Assembly: GCF_040364665.1 (NCBI RefSeq)
Contig: NZ_BAABWX010000001.1
Span: forward strand, 868,001 to 932,000
Length of the DNA: 64,000 nt
Origin: Cognatishimia sp. WU-CL00825
Lineage (GTDB): Bacteria > Pseudomonadota > Alphaproteobacteria > Rhodobacterales > Rhodobacteraceae
Direction: 5' to 3'
The stretch's first letter is position 1. Every line of letters starts with the position of its first letter. The translations under genes were made by a program, and so were the position numbers. Below, piece after piece: positions 1 to 9,169 of the stretch. Under the pieces are notes generated by a model. The model searched no databases. It was not told the DNA's origin and was given only the letters and a program-made list of their open reading frames with translations.

Positions 1-98
1 ACTGCTGACAACGACTTAAGCACTATTCAATTTTGATGGGGCCTGATTTGGACCCGCGTCGGCGCTTTCGGGATAAGCGCGCGACCTGATGGGTGTCA

Positions 99-863
99 TT
101 ATTGGTTTTTCTGCGCGTCTGCGGCCCGAAGTTTTGCCTGTTCGACTTTTGCAAAACAGAGCGACATCAGATCATTTTCATTTCGCAGACCCTGCGCGAC
201 ACTTAGGTCCATCGCACCGCGTACCGCAGCTTTCACCGACTGTGTCGCAACGGTTGAATGCGCTGCAATTTGCAAGGCAACTTCGCGTGCTTTTGTCAGC
301 TCTTGGCCCGGGTCAACCAGATATTCCACCATCCCGATCTGGTCGGCATCGTCTGCTGAAAACCGGTCCCCAGTCAACAGGATCTTCATCGCCTGCCCGT
401 ATCCACACATACGCGTCAGATGTTGCGCCGCGCCGCCTGCCCCGTTCCATCCTAATTGAACTTCGGGGGCTGAAAACACAGCTGACCGCGCAACCACGCG
501 CAGGTCACAGGCCAGCGCGATTTCCAGACCACCGCCCAAGGCCCAACCCTTGACCGCGGCTATGGCGGGTTTGCGCAGGGACAGGATCGGCGGGATATAG
601 TCGGCGCGATTGCGCCAAGCCCAGAAATCCTCATAGCCTTCTAAGGCCTTGATGTCGGAACCCGCGCAAAAGGCGCGCTCACCGGCTCCCCTGAAGATCA
701 CAACATGCACCGCTTTGGTTTCATTGATTTGTGCACAGCGGCTTGCAATCTGTTGATACATTTCTGGGGTCAGCGCATTGTGCTTTCCAGGGCGATCCAG
801 GACGATTTCGCCAACTGGACCGTGAATTTCTAAGCGCACGCAGCCGTCTTCTGAAACAGTCAT
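99..863 (-). CDS. Enoyl-CoA hydratase/isomerase (crotonase) family protein
   Basis: A 254-residue crotonase-fold enzyme expected to hydrate or isomerise an enoyl-CoA in the cytoplasm. The oxyanion-hole segment AGSDIKAL is at residues 67-74. GGGLE at 110-114 gives Glu114, and APEVQLGW gives Glu134. These two glutamates are 20 residues apart, as the catalytic pair is in true hydratases, so hydratase chemistry is likely. I chose the ATG at 863 over an upstream ATG at 917 because a GAGG ribosome site precedes it and the longer form would overlap the permease gene. It lies 7 bp after the TRAP large-permease gene and is probably the last gene of that operon, so the imported acid may be handled as a CoA ester. 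The substrate cannot be read from the sequence; a CaiD-like carnitinyl-CoA dehydratase is one possibility. Confidence 0.85.
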   Translation of the reverse strand: MTVSEDGCVRLEIHGPVGEIVLDRPGKHNALTPEMYQQIASRCAQINETKAVHVVIFRGAGERAFCAGSDIKALEGYEDFWAWRNRADYIPPILSLRKPAIAAVKGWALGGGLEIALACDLRVVARSAVFSAPEVQLGWNGAGGAAQHLTRMCGYGQAMKILLTGDRFSADDADQIGMVEYLVDPGQELTKAREVALQIAAHSTVATQSVKAAVRGAMDLSVAQGLRNENDLMSLCFAKVEQAKLRAADAQKNQ

Positions 864-870
864 GAAAGCC

Positions 871-2151
871 TCATTTGAATTGTAGGTTGGGTAACCACAG
901 CGACAACTGTGGAACATAGGTCAGGATCAGCAGCATACCGAAAAGCACAATGTAAAATGGCACCGAAGCCTTGATAAACTTGGCAATCGAAACGCCTGTG
1001 ATCGAGCAGGTTGTGAACATCAATGTCCCCAAGGGCGGCGTGACACCGGCCACTGTCAGATTGAACACCATAACAATGCCAAAATGCACAGGATCGATAC
1101 CAACCGTTGTAATCACCGGCACCAAAATCGGGGTTAACAGAATCAAGGCCGCCGAGCCTTCGATGAACATCCCGGCTATGATCAGCAGCAAGTTGATCAG
1201 TATCAACAAAAGCAAGGGATTCTCGGTCAGCGCCAGCATCGCCTCTGCCAACATGGTCGGAATGCGTTCCCAGGTCATGTAAAACCCAAAGGCATTTGCA
1301 GAGCAGATCACAAACAGGATCACCGCAGTGGCCTGCATGGTTTGCTCAAGGATCGGCTGGATGTGTTTGAATTTTAACTCGCCATAGATGATGCCAACAA
1401 TGGCGGCAAACATCACGGCCATAGCCCCGGCCTCTGTCGGGGTGAAAAAACCCAATCGAATGCCCAAAACAATCCCAATCGGCACCATCAAAGCCAACGA
1501 GGCACCCACAAAAGCCCGACCACGATCCGCCCAGGGCATTGGGTTGTCCAATGCAGGTTGCAGATTCAGTCGGCGCGATTGCACAGCGACCGCTCCCATC
1601 ATGGCAGCACAGATGACGATACCCGGAACAATTCCAGCCAAAAACAATCGGCCAATCGATACGTCCCCCATAAAGCCATATAGGATCAGGCCAATTCCTG
1701 GCGGAATGATCACCGAAATAATCGACGACGACGCTGTGACAGCAGTTGAAAAGGCTGGATCATAGCCTCGCCGCGTCATTTCCGGCACCATCACTTTGGA
1801 TTGCATCGCCGCATCGGCGTTGGCTGATCCTGACACACCCCCCAAAAGCGTGGAGAGCAGAACGTTAACTTGCGCCAATCCACCTTTCCAGTGACCTGTC
1901 ATGGCCTCGGCAAAACTCATCATGCGCGACGTAATGCCTGCATAATTCATCACCACCCCTGTCATGACAAACAAAGGCACCGCCAACAATGGAAACGAAT
2001 GGGTCACGGCAACGATGCGCTGCACAAAGATTTCCGGCGGCATGGCACCCGAAATCAAAAAGAACGACAGCGCCGCGATCCCGATGGCAAGCGCCACGGG
2101 GATTCCGATGCCGATGCCCGCCAATAGAATAAATACTGGGGCCAGCGTCAT
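871..2151 (-). CDS. dctM: TRAP transporter large permease subunit (DctM family)
   Basis: A 426-residue integral membrane protein, the usual length for the DctM subunit that carries solute across the inner membrane using an ion gradient. Long hydrophobic segments run through the whole chain. Characteristic stretches include GGVSGSANADAAMQSK near residues 104-119 and SSSIISVIIPPGIGLILYG about 30 residues later. The ATG overlaps the stop of the small-permease gene by 4 bp (ATGA), which indicates translational coupling. The substrate is presumably an organic acid, since most TRAP systems carry carboxylates. Confidence 0.93.
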   Translation of the reverse strand: MTLAPVFILLAGIGIGIPVALAIGIAALSFFLISGAMPPEIFVQRIVAVTHSFPLLAVPLFVMTGVVMNYAGITSRMMSFAEAMTGHWKGGLAQVNVLLSTLLGGVSGSANADAAMQSKVMVPEMTRRGYDPAFSTAVTASSSIISVIIPPGIGLILYGFMGDVSIGRLFLAGIVPGIVICAAMMGAVAVQSRRLNLQPALDNPMPWADRGRAFVGASLALMVPIGIVLGIRLGFFTPTEAGAMAVMFAAIVGIIYGELKFKHIQPILEQTMQATAVILFVICSANAFGFYMTWERIPTMLAEAMLALTENPLLLLILINLLLIIAGMFIEGSAALILLTPILVPVITTVGIDPVHFGIVMVFNLTVAGVTPPLGTLMFTTCSITGVSIAKFIKASVPFYIVLFGMLLILTYVPQLSLWLPNLQFK

Positions 2152-2639
2152 AAGACTTCCTCCGCCTGATTAAGATCTGGTTGCGCCATCAGGCCGGTCA
2201 ATCGCAGCACCGATGTCAGGGACATGCCAGCAAAACAAATGGCGGTCGCAAGATAGACGTATGAAAACGGAATATCGAGAACCGGAGAAGGCCGCGAAGC
2301 CCCCTTGCCCATCATCAAAATGCTTAGGTATGTGACGTAAATAAGAAACGCAGCGACGATCAAATCGCCCAGCGTCATAAGGGTCTTTTTTGCAGCATCT
2401 GGCAGGATGTCTAAAAGCAGTGTCACCCGAATATGGCGCCCGTCGCGCATGGCGGTCATGGCCCCAATAAAAACCACCCAAGTGAACAGAATGCCCGAAA
2501 GTTCGGTTGTCCAAACTGCGGGCCGTTCTGTTACATATCGCGTCAAAACGCCCCAAAGCACCGACCCGGTTAGCAGCGCCAGTGCTGTAAATGAAATCAG
2601 ATTTTCAGCCCGCCGAATCCATCGCCCCATCGTCGTCAT
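2148..2639 (-). CDS. dctQ: TRAP transporter small permease subunit (DctQ family)
   Basis: A 163-residue protein with four hydrophobic segments, typical of DctQ, which pairs with the large permease and contacts the periplasmic binding protein. Residues around 49-80 (FTWVVFIGAMTAMRDGRHIR) match the conserved core of the family. It lies between dctP and dctM, and its stop overlaps the dctM start by 4 bp. A 55-bp gap containing a very stable stem-loop separates it from dctP. Confidence 0.92.
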   Translation of the reverse strand: MTTMGRWIRRAENLISFTALALLTGSVLWGVLTRYVTERPAVWTTELSGILFTWVVFIGAMTAMRDGRHIRVTLLLDILPDAAKKTLMTLGDLIVAAFLIYVTYLSILMMGKGASRPSPVLDIPFSYVYLATAICFAGMSLTSVLRLTGLMAQPDLNQAEEVL

Positions 2640-2655
2640 ACGTTTCCTCCCTCTA

Positions 2656-2683
2656 GGCCCGGGCGCGCCTCTGCGCCCGGGCC
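2656..2683 (-). repeat. 11-bp perfect GC stem-loop between dctP and dctQ
   Basis: GGCCCGGGCGC at 2656-2666 and its exact complement GCGCCCGGGCC at 2673-2683 flank a six-base loop. On the transcribed strand no U-run follows, so it is unlikely to be a full terminator. Its place just after the binding-protein gene fits an mRNA-stabilising or 3'-exonuclease-blocking hairpin that raises dctP expression over the permeases. Confidence 0.75.
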
Positions 2684-2694
2684 ATATTTATACT

Positions 2695-3687
2695 TTAATT
2701 GTCAAGGATTGCGCGCACTTTGCCGTAAAGCCCGTCGGACCAATCTGGGAACTTGCTGTACACATCTGCTGTGGCGTCCTGAAAGGCCGCAACATCAACG
2801 TCCCGGTTAAAGGTCACGCCTTCGGCTTCCAGCTTTGAAATCCATTCTTCCTGACTGTTCAGCATCAAGTCAGTCATGAAGGCTCCGGTCTTGATGGCTT
2901 CTTCGTTCATGATGGCCTGAACATCATCTGGCAGCGCAGCAAAAACGTCGGCGTTGATCATCAAACCAGTAAAGCCCTTGAAATGGCCTGTCAGCGAGAT
3001 GACCTTTTTGGTCTCGTGCAATTTGGCTCCAAAGATCGATGGCAAAGGTGCCTCGGCCCCGTCAACCACGCCAGCTGAGAGCGCGGAATAGACTTCGCCC
3101 CAGGCAACTTGGGTTGGGCGTGCGCCCATGGCGTTAAAGGTTTCGACCCACATGATGTTTGGGGGGGTGCGGAACGTCATGCCAGCTGTATCAGCCGGGC
3201 TAGAAATGGCTTTGTCTGACAGCATATGGCGCGACCCAAACAACCAGTTCAGAGCAAGCAGTTCCAGACCAGATTCCGCGCGAAGCCGATCTTTCATCTC
3301 TGTATAAAGCTCTGAATCGACGATTTTCTGGAAATCACGCGGATCATCCATCAGATATGGCCCGCCCAGCACGCCAAAATCAGCCACAAAGTCGCTCAGA
3401 TAGCCAGGGTCAGAAATGGTGATTACCGGAGCCCCAGCACGGACCTGTTCAAATACTTCTGGGTTTGACCCCAATTGAGCGTTCGGGAAAATCTGAATGC
3501 CAACACGTCCTTGGGTGCGGGTCTCTACGTTCTTTACAAAGTCTTCCATCGCAGCCTGCAACGGCTCTTTATCAGATGTCACATGTGCCAAACGGAATGT
3601 GTGATCTGCGGCGCTTGCAGCCATTGGCGCAAGTGCCAAAGCGGCGGCAGCAATCAGACGGCCTGCGGGGCCAAGATTTAACGACAT
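2695..3687 (-). CDS. dctP: TRAP transporter substrate-binding protein (DctP family)
   Basis: A 330-residue periplasmic solute receptor. The first 26 residues form a signal peptide with hydrophobic core LIAAAALALAPMA and an ASA cleavage site before ADHTF. FRLAHVTSDKEPLQAAMEDF and the later GMTFRTPPNIMW (containing the family arginine that binds the ligand carboxylate) are typical DctP features. I chose ATG 3687 because GGAGGAG lies directly upstream; a longer reading frame to 4002 has no signal-peptide logic. It is the first gene of the TRAP operon. A perfect AAAAGTACTTTT palindrome lies about 100 bp upstream. The ligand is unknown. Confidence 0.93.
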   Translation of the reverse strand: MSLNLGPAGRLIAAAALALAPMAASAADHTFRLAHVTSDKEPLQAAMEDFVKNVETRTQGRVGIQIFPNAQLGSNPEVFEQVRAGAPVITISDPGYLSDFVADFGVLGGPYLMDDPRDFQKIVDSELYTEMKDRLRAESGLELLALNWLFGSRHMLSDKAISSPADTAGMTFRTPPNIMWVETFNAMGARPTQVAWGEVYSALSAGVVDGAEAPLPSIFGAKLHETKKVISLTGHFKGFTGLMINADVFAALPDDVQAIMNEEAIKTGAFMTDLMLNSQEEWISKLEAEGVTFNRDVDVAAFQDATADVYSKFPDWSDGLYGKVRAILDN

Positions 3688-4056
3688 AGTCTCCTCCTTC
3701 GTCGTGAACACCAAATGGGTGCCGTAACCGAATCGTCGGCACGATTGGTGCGTGTTCATTGCTAGCACTCTACTTTCGTATTTAAAAGTACTTTTTATAT
3801 TTGAAATTGACGTGCAGAGTGCAGCACAACAATTGGAATGCAGAAAAAGGATGGCGCGAATAAAGTGGAACTTAAAGGAATGTTCTGGGACAGGCGGGCA
3901 GTATTTAATACCGCGTGCACAAGTTAGAAACGTTTGAAAAAACTTGAGATCTAGGTAAATCGATCCCGAACACAACATTCGAGAATCCAAATAACTGTGC
4001 AATTTCAGCTGATTAAATACTGTTCTTGATTTCTATTTTCCGATGTCGAAAATACA
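3688..4056. other. Long AT-rich upstream region of the TRAP operon
   Basis: This stretch is the upstream region of dctP and the downstream region of tex. I see no convincing coding frame. It is visibly more AT-rich than the flanking genes and holds one perfect 12-bp palindrome (listed separately). It probably carries the TRAP operon promoter and operator, but I could not fix a promoter by eye. Confidence 0.5.
3784..3795. promoter_or_regulatory. Perfect palindrome AAAAGTACTTTT, candidate TRAP operon operator
   Basis: A 12-bp exact palindrome about 100 bp upstream of the dctP start, inside an AT-rich stretch, with partial symmetry continuing outward (ATTT before and TATAT after). TRAP operons are commonly controlled by a local or distant GntR, IclR or LysR regulator, but no such regulator gene is adjacent in this window. 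The operator role is inferred from position and symmetry only. Confidence 0.35.
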
Positions 4057-4080
4057 AAGGGCGCGCATTTGCACGCCCTT
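4050..4080 (-). terminator. Rho-independent-like terminator of tex
   Basis: AAGGGCG (4057-4063) and CGCCCTT (4074-4080) form a stem. On the minus strand it is followed by a T-rich tail, about 20 bp after the tex stop codon. Confidence 0.6.
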
Positions 4081-4100
4081 GCCCGTCAAATTCTGCCAGG

Positions 4101-6464
4101 TTACTTCTTTTTCATCGCATTCAGCAAAGCGTCACCCAATGCGCCTGTACTCGATTGCGTGCTTGGTTTTGCGCCGGGTTTGGCTGCTGGTTTAGCGCTG
4201 TGGCGTTGCCCTTGGAGACGACCGCCGCCGGTGTTGCCTGACCTGCGCGCCGCGGGGTTCTGCCCGCCAGAGTTGTCCTTACGTTCTACCGGCGCGACGC
4301 CTGCGTCCTTGCGCATGCTTAGCGCAATGCGTTTGCGCGGCACATCCACTTCGGTCACCCGCACCTTTACGATGTCGCCCGCCTTTACGACCTCATGCGG
4401 GTCTTTGACAAAGCGATCGGCCAATTGCGAAATATGCACCAAGCCATCTTGATGCACGCCCACATCAACAAATGCCCCAAAGGCCGCAACGTTGGTTACT
4501 GTGCCCTCTAGCTGCATACCAGGGCGCAAATCGCCGATCTTTTCGATGCCATCAGCAAAACTCGCGGTTTTGAATTCAGGCCGCGGATCACGGCCGGGTT
4601 TTTCAAGTTCTGCGAAAATATCGCGAATTGTCAAAGCCCCGACCTTTTCAGTGGCAAATTGATCCGCATCCAGCTGTTTGATTGGGGTTGGGTCCTGCAT
4701 CAGACTGCGAATATCACGCCCACAGGCGGCCACAATTTTGCGCGCAACATCATAAGATTCTGGATGCACCGCAGAGCCGTCCAGCGGCTCTTTGCCATCG
4801 CGAATACGCAGAAAACCCGCGCATTGTTCAAAGGTTTTTTGCCCCATGCGCGCAACTTTCATCAGGTCTTTGCGGGTTGCAAAAGCCCCGTTGCTATCAC
4901 GGTGCGATACAATCAGTTCCGCCAAAGTTGGGCCCAACCCTGACACGCGTGCCAGCAAGGGGGCTGAGGCCACGTTGAGATCGACACCCACAGCATTCAC
5001 CGCGTCTTCGACAACGGCTTCCAGCGATTTGGCCAATCGCGACTGGTCCACATCGTGCTGATATTGCCCCACGCCAATCGACTTAGGTTCGATCTTTACC
5101 AATTCCGCCAATGGGTCCTGCAAACGCCGCGCAATCGACACCGCCCCGCGCAGCGACACATCCAGATCTGGGAATTCGCGTGCCGCCAATTCTGACGCCG
5201 AATAGACCGAGGCCCCGGCCTCTGACACCACAACCTTGGTGGGTTTTGCACCTTTGACGCCCGCGATCACATCCGCTACCAAACGCTCGGATTCGCGGCT
5301 CGCGGTGCCATTGCCCACCGCCACCAAAGCCACATTATGCTTGGTTATCAAATGACTAAGGCTCGCCATAGACCCCTGAATATCACGACGCGGCTCAAAG
5401 AGGTAAATCGTATCGGTGTCCAGCACCTTGCCGGTGGCATCCACAACCGCAATCTTGCACCCCGTCCGTATCCCCGGATCCAGCCCTAAAACCGCCTTTG
5501 GTCCCGCCGGAGCGGCAAGCAGCAAGTCTTTGAGGTTGCGGGCAAAAACACGAATGGCCTCGTCTTGGGCAGTTGTCCGCAATTCGCCCATCAGGTCCAA
5601 CATCATGGTCAGGCTCAGCTTGACGCGCCAGGTCCATTTTGCCACTTTACGCAGCCACAGATCACCTGCACCGCCGCCACGGATGTCAAACACCGATGCA
5701 ACCATAGCCTCGATCCGGTCAACCGCGTCCTCATCAGCTGGGCCAATATCCAGACTAACGATTTTTTCGTTGCTGGCCCGCATCATGGCCAAGGCGCGGT
5801 GGCTGGGTACTTTGGCCCATTGCTCTGTGTGATCAAAATAATCTGAATACTTCGCGCCGTTGTTTTCCTCGCCTGCGATCACCCGAGACCGCAGCACCCC
5901 GTTGGATTTCATAAAGGTCCGCAACTTGCCCAACAGAACCGCATTTTCTGTCAGCCCCTCGGCCACAATATCGCGCGCGCCGTTCAAAACGGTTTTGGCA
6001 TCGGGAAACTTTTCCGAGAAATACCCGACCGCCAGAGTTTCCGGGTCCGCATTGCGATCTGCAAAAATCTGCTCGACCAGCGGCTGCAACCCATGTTCGC
6101 GCGCGATTTCGGCCCGCGTGCGGCGCTTGGGCTTATAAGGCAGGTACAAATCCTCAAGCGAGGATTTGGTGCTTGCGGCCAGAATGTTTTTTCTCAACCC
6201 ATCGCTCAGCTTGCCCTGTTCGTCGATGCTTTTCAAAATGGTGCTGCGCCTGTCCTCGAGTTCGCGCAGATAGCCCAACCGATCTGACAGGGTCCGCAAT
6301 TGCGTATCATCCAAGCCGCCCGTCGCCTCTTTGCGATACCGCGCCACAAAGGGCACCGTCGCCCCTTCGTCCAATAAGGCGACAGCAGACATGACTTGCT
6401 TTTGTTGCGCATTGATTTCACCGGCAATCGTCTGGGCGATTGCGACGGAAAGGGTCTTGGTCAT
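4101..6464 (-). CDS. tex: Tex-family RNA-binding transcription accessory protein
   Basis: A 787-residue Tex homologue. Order of parts: an N-terminal helical region ([30 protein letters not shown]), a YqgF/RNase-H-like core ([16 protein letters not shown]), helix-hairpin-helix segments, and an S1 RNA-binding domain at about 649-718 ([20 protein letters not shown]). The last 70 residues are a low-complexity Lys/Pro/Ala/Gly tail ending KKK. Tex binds nucleic acid and affects transcription and fitness in other bacteria. The start is the ATG at 6464, because the extra upstream frame lacks family similarity. The downstream hairpin at 4050-4080 probably ends the transcript. Confidence 0.95.
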   Translation of the reverse strand: MTKTLSVAIAQTIAGEINAQQKQVMSAVALLDEGATVPFVARYRKEATGGLDDTQLRTLSDRLGYLRELEDRRSTILKSIDEQGKLSDGLRKNILAASTKSSLEDLYLPYKPKRRTRAEIAREHGLQPLVEQIFADRNADPETLAVGYFSEKFPDAKTVLNGARDIVAEGLTENAVLLGKLRTFMKSNGVLRSRVIAGEENNGAKYSDYFDHTEQWAKVPSHRALAMMRASNEKIVSLDIGPADEDAVDRIEAMVASVFDIRGGGAGDLWLRKVAKWTWRVKLSLTMMLDLMGELRTTAQDEAIRVFARNLKDLLLAAPAGPKAVLGLDPGIRTGCKIAVVDATGKVLDTDTIYLFEPRRDIQGSMASLSHLITKHNVALVAVGNGTASRESERLVADVIAGVKGAKPTKVVVSEAGASVYSASELAAREFPDLDVSLRGAVSIARRLQDPLAELVKIEPKSIGVGQYQHDVDQSRLAKSLEAVVEDAVNAVGVDLNVASAPLLARVSGLGPTLAELIVSHRDSNGAFATRKDLMKVARMGQKTFEQCAGFLRIRDGKEPLDGSAVHPESYDVARKIVAACGRDIRSLMQDPTPIKQLDADQFATEKVGALTIRDIFAELEKPGRDPRPEFKTASFADGIEKIGDLRPGMQLEGTVTNVAAFGAFVDVGVHQDGLVHISQLADRFVKDPHEVVKAGDIVKVRVTEVDVPRKRIALSMRKDAGVAPVERKDNSGGQNPAARRSGNTGGGRLQGQRHSAKPAAKPGAKPSTQSSTGALGDALLNAMKKK

Positions 6465-6540
6465 AATGCTTGTGCTCTTTGATCCGGCAGTTAGTCTGCC
6501 AAGGTTTGGTTTGGAATTTGGTCTTTTGGTATAGCCCCAA

Positions 6541-8088
6541 TCAACGCCCTTTGAACAGACCCCCAAGCAAGCCGCGCACAAGCCGTCGCCCGGTTGTGCC
6601 GGTCAATTCCTTGACCACCATCTTGCGCATTTGGGTGCCAAAACTTTGTGATGAACCCCGCCTGACCCGTTTGCTGGTCGATCTCCCAACCCGTGCGCCA
6701 CTGTAACGCCGCGCCGAGGCATATTCCCGCTCTGCCATCGCCATCTCTTCTTCACGTTCTTCCAGCGCCTCAGCTTCGGCTGCGGCCTGTGCGGCCCGGT
6801 TTTGCAGAATTTCATAGGCGGATTTACGATCCAGCGTGGTTTCGTATTTTGACCGTAAATCCGACGCTTCCACAATGGCTTGACGATCCGCCTTTGTAAT
6901 CGGCCCCAGCTTGGACGATGGCGGCCTGATCAAAGTCCGTTCGACCACGCTGGGAATGCCTTTTTTCAACAAGGTAGAGGTCACGGCCTCCCCCACACCA
7001 ACCTCGCGAATGGCATCTTCGGTCGAAAACCGTGGATTGTCGCGATAGGTCTCGGCGGCCAGTTTCAGGTTCTTGCGATCCCGCGCAGTAAACGCCCGCA
7101 AGGCATGTTGCACCCGATTGCCAAGCTGCCCCAAAATATCTTCGGGCACATCTGCTGGATTCTGGGTGATGAAATACACACCTACCCCTTTGGAGCGGAT
7201 CAATCGCGCCACCTGTTCAACCTTATCAACCAAAGCCTTTGGCGCATCTTCAAACAGCAAATGCGCTTCGTCAAAAAAGAACACCAGCTTGGGTTTGTCC
7301 GGATCCCCCACCTCTGGCAGTTCTTCAAACAGTTCAGACAACAACCACAACAGAAAAGTCGCATAAAGACGTGGTGAAGACATCAGCTTATCTGCGGCCA
7401 ATATGTTCACCATGCCCCTGCCCGACCCATCCAACCGCATCAGGTCGCCAAGCTCCAGCGCTGGCTCGCCAAAGAAATCGCTGGCCCCTTGGTTTTCCAA
7501 TACCATCAAACGGCGTTGGATGGCCCCAACCGATTGCACAGAAATATTGCCGTAACGCAGCGACAGGTCTTTGCGATTTTCGCCCAACCAAACCAGCAGC
7601 GCCTGCAGGTCTTTCAGATCCAGCAAGGGCAACGCTTCTTCGTCAGCGAGGCGAAAGGCGATGTTCAAAATGCCTTCTTGGGCTTCGCTGAGCTCCAGCA
7701 AACGGCTGATCAACAACGGCCCCATTTCCGAAACCGTCGCCCGCACGGGATGGCCCTGTTCACCAAACAGATCCCAGAATGTAACGGGGAAAGAGTCATA
7801 AGAATAATCGCCAAAGCCGATTTTTTCAGCGCGGCTTGTGAACGCATCATGCAGTTTGAAAGCAGTGCTACCGGGCATTGCCAAGCCGGACAGATCGCCT
7901 TTCACATCCGCCATGAACACCGGCACGCCTGCCTTGGAAAACCCCTCGGCCAAAATCTGTAATGTGACGGTTTTACCGGTGCCCGTGGCCCCTGCTATCA
8001 ATCCGTGACGGTTGGCGTATTTCAGATTTAGGAATTGCTGGGTGGCATAGTTTTCACCACCCCCACCCAGGAAAATGGAATTTTCCAA
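6541..8088 (-). CDS. DUF853/HerA-like P-loop ATPase (helicase-like)
   Basis: A 515-residue P-loop ATPase of the YjgR/DUF853 group related to HerA. Walker A is GATGTGKT at residues 33-40, and Walker B lies in the [15 protein letters not shown] segment. [20 protein letters not shown] is a sensor-like motif of the group. A charged Ala/Glu-rich helical stretch ([15 protein letters not shown]) and a basic C-terminal tail follow. The precise cellular role is not established for this family; the fold predicts a DNA-associated hexameric motor. It lies 76 bp upstream of tex on the same strand, so the two may share a transcript. Confidence 0.88.
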   Translation of the reverse strand: MENSIFLGGGGENYATQQFLNLKYANRHGLIAGATGTGKTVTLQILAEGFSKAGVPVFMADVKGDLSGLAMPGSTAFKLHDAFTSRAEKIGFGDYSYDSFPVTFWDLFGEQGHPVRATVSEMGPLLISRLLELSEAQEGILNIAFRLADEEALPLLDLKDLQALLVWLGENRKDLSLRYGNISVQSVGAIQRRLMVLENQGASDFFGEPALELGDLMRLDGSGRGMVNILAADKLMSSPRLYATFLLWLLSELFEELPEVGDPDKPKLVFFFDEAHLLFEDAPKALVDKVEQVARLIRSKGVGVYFITQNPADVPEDILGQLGNRVQHALRAFTARDRKNLKLAAETYRDNPRFSTEDAIREVGVGEAVTSTLLKKGIPSVVERTLIRPPSSKLGPITKADRQAIVEASDLRSKYETTLDRKSAYEILQNRAAQAAAEAEALEEREEEMAMAEREYASARRYSGARVGRSTSKRVRRGSSQSFGTQMRKMVVKELTGTTGRRLVRGLLGGLFKGR

Positions 8089-8276
8089 AGATCACCTCAT
8101 TTCTTGGTCCACGCCTGACGTCATGCGCCGATGGCAGTTTGTCATTCAGGTTAAATGCTTCGCGCAAGCATGCCAATGCCCCGCGAAAAAAAGCACGGTA
8201 TCCGTCATTTTTTCCCGCCTTTTCTTAGTGTTAATAGGGTGTCGTTCACTTTCTTAGTCTTTTTATGACATTTTCG
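8089..8276. other. Non-coding stretch upstream of DUF853 gene and of the sRNA element
   Basis: No supported coding frame on either strand. It should hold the minus-strand promoter of the DUF853-type gene. Two short AT-rich runs (around 8205-8216 and 8256-8275) are the only compositional features. Confidence 0.4.
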
Positions 8277-8375
8277 TTGACGCACATTGCTTTTCTTATT
8301 AGCGTCCTCGGCAATGAATAAGTCGGCCAGTCCGACGGGGAGTAAGATTAAAAGGGGCCGTCGGCCCCTTTTTTT
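8277..8375 (+). ncRNA. Candidate small structured RNA or attenuator with intrinsic terminator
   Basis: A TTGACG -35-like box at 8277-8282 precedes a short structured region. GTCGG (8322-8326) can pair with CCGAC (8332-8336). GGGGCC (8354-8359) pairs with GGCCCC (8363-8368) and is followed by seven Ts (8369-8375), a strong intrinsic terminator. CCGACGG (8332-8338) can instead pair with CCGTCGG (8358-8364), which would break both other stems, the logic of an attenuator. A 29-codon frame from ATG 8314 runs through the structure, so a leader peptide is possible. The next gene (IalB family, start 8542) is 166 bp downstream. I cannot tell a trans-acting sRNA from an attenuator by sequence alone. 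The -10 element is weak, either TTATTA or TAGCGT. Confidence 0.5.
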
Positions 8376-8541
8376 ATTCATAAAACCGTTTTCAGGTCTC
8401 TAAAATTATAAACCAATCGCGTTAACCCGTCATTGCTTTGGGCGAATTCTTGCATATCGATTACTGCCCACAGTTTTGCGACCTGACAGCACCTCTGCGG
8501 CATGCTAAGCCAAATCAAACAACTTAAAAGCCGAGGGCAAC
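8376..8541. other. Upstream region of the IalB-family gene
   Basis: No coding frame is supported. This stretch should contain the plus-strand promoter and leader of the IalB-family gene; a GAGGGCAAC ribosome-binding region abuts its start. Nothing else was recognised. Confidence 0.4.
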
Positions 8542-9111
8542 ATGCTCAAAATCAACACATTAATCGCCAGCTGCCTATTGGTGGGCCTTGCTGGGGTCAC
8601 CAGCGCGCAAGAGGCACAACCCACTGTGCCGGGCCTTTCGACAGGCGAGACAGTGCCGCCAGAAGCGCCAGCACCACAGGTTGAAACCGAAGTGATTGGT
8701 GACTGGAAAGTCAGCTGTGTTGTGCAAGACACCGCAAAAAGCTGCCGCATGAATCAGGTATTGAATGACAACACCGGGCAACCGGTTGTGGATGTGACGT
8801 TGTTTCCAATCACCAACGCTGGGGATATCACCTTTGGCGGTTCGATTATGGCACCGCTTGAAACCTTGCTGACGCAGCAAATGACAATTTCTGTCGATGG
8901 TGGACCCGCGCGCCGCTATCCCTTTGCCTTCTGCACAACATCAGGCTGCATTTCACGCATTGGTCTGGCCGAAGCTGACATCAATAGCTTTCGCAACGGC
9001 GCAAACGCAGTTGTCACAATTATCCCAGCCTTGGCACCGGATCAGAAAGTGGAATTGACGATGTCATTGGCTGGTTTCACCAAGTCACACGAGACCGTCA
9101 CAGCCCAGTGA
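8542..9111 (+). CDS. Invasion-associated locus B (IalB) family protein
   Basis: A 189-residue exported protein of the IalB family, common in alphaproteobacteria. A signal peptide (LIASCLLVGLAGVTSAQ) spans about residues 6-23. A Pro/Glu-rich linker follows, then the IalB core starting at VIGDWKVSCVV. Paired cysteines (WKVSCVVQDTAKSCRM and FCTTSGCIS) suggest disulfides in the periplasm. The family was named after a Bartonella invasion factor, but in environmental bacteria its function is unknown and probably relates to the envelope. It stands alone between the structured RNA element and the convergent ketosynthase gene. Confidence 0.88.
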   Translation: MLKINTLIASCLLVGLAGVTSAQEAQPTVPGLSTGETVPPEAPAPQVETEVIGDWKVSCVVQDTAKSCRMNQVLNDNTGQPVVDVTLFPITNAGDITFGGSIMAPLETLLTQQMTISVDGGPARRYPFAFCTTSGCISRIGLAEADINSFRNGANAVVTIIPALAPDQKVELTMSLAGFTKSHETVTAQ

Positions 9112-9125
9112 CCCAGCACTGACCC

Positions 9126-9169
9126 AAAAAAAAGACGGGTCTCTAAGGTCAATTGGCCTTAGACCGCCC
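9126..9169 (-). terminator. Intrinsic terminator of the lpxD-acp-ketosynthase cluster
   Basis: On the minus strand TCTAAGG and CCTTAGA arms (9142-9148 and 9157-9163 on the plus strand) form a hairpin that includes the ketosynthase stop codon. A run of eight Ts (complement of 9126-9133) follows within 10 bp. Confidence 0.65.

Noticed and set aside
21..23. GTG on the minus strand near the left edge as a possible gene start leaving the window
   Set aside because: Only a few codons are visible and no ribosome site precedes it.
3688..4002. N-terminal extension of dctP to 4002
   Set aside because: It would bury the signal peptide 105 residues inside the protein; ATG 3687 has a clear GGAGGAG site.
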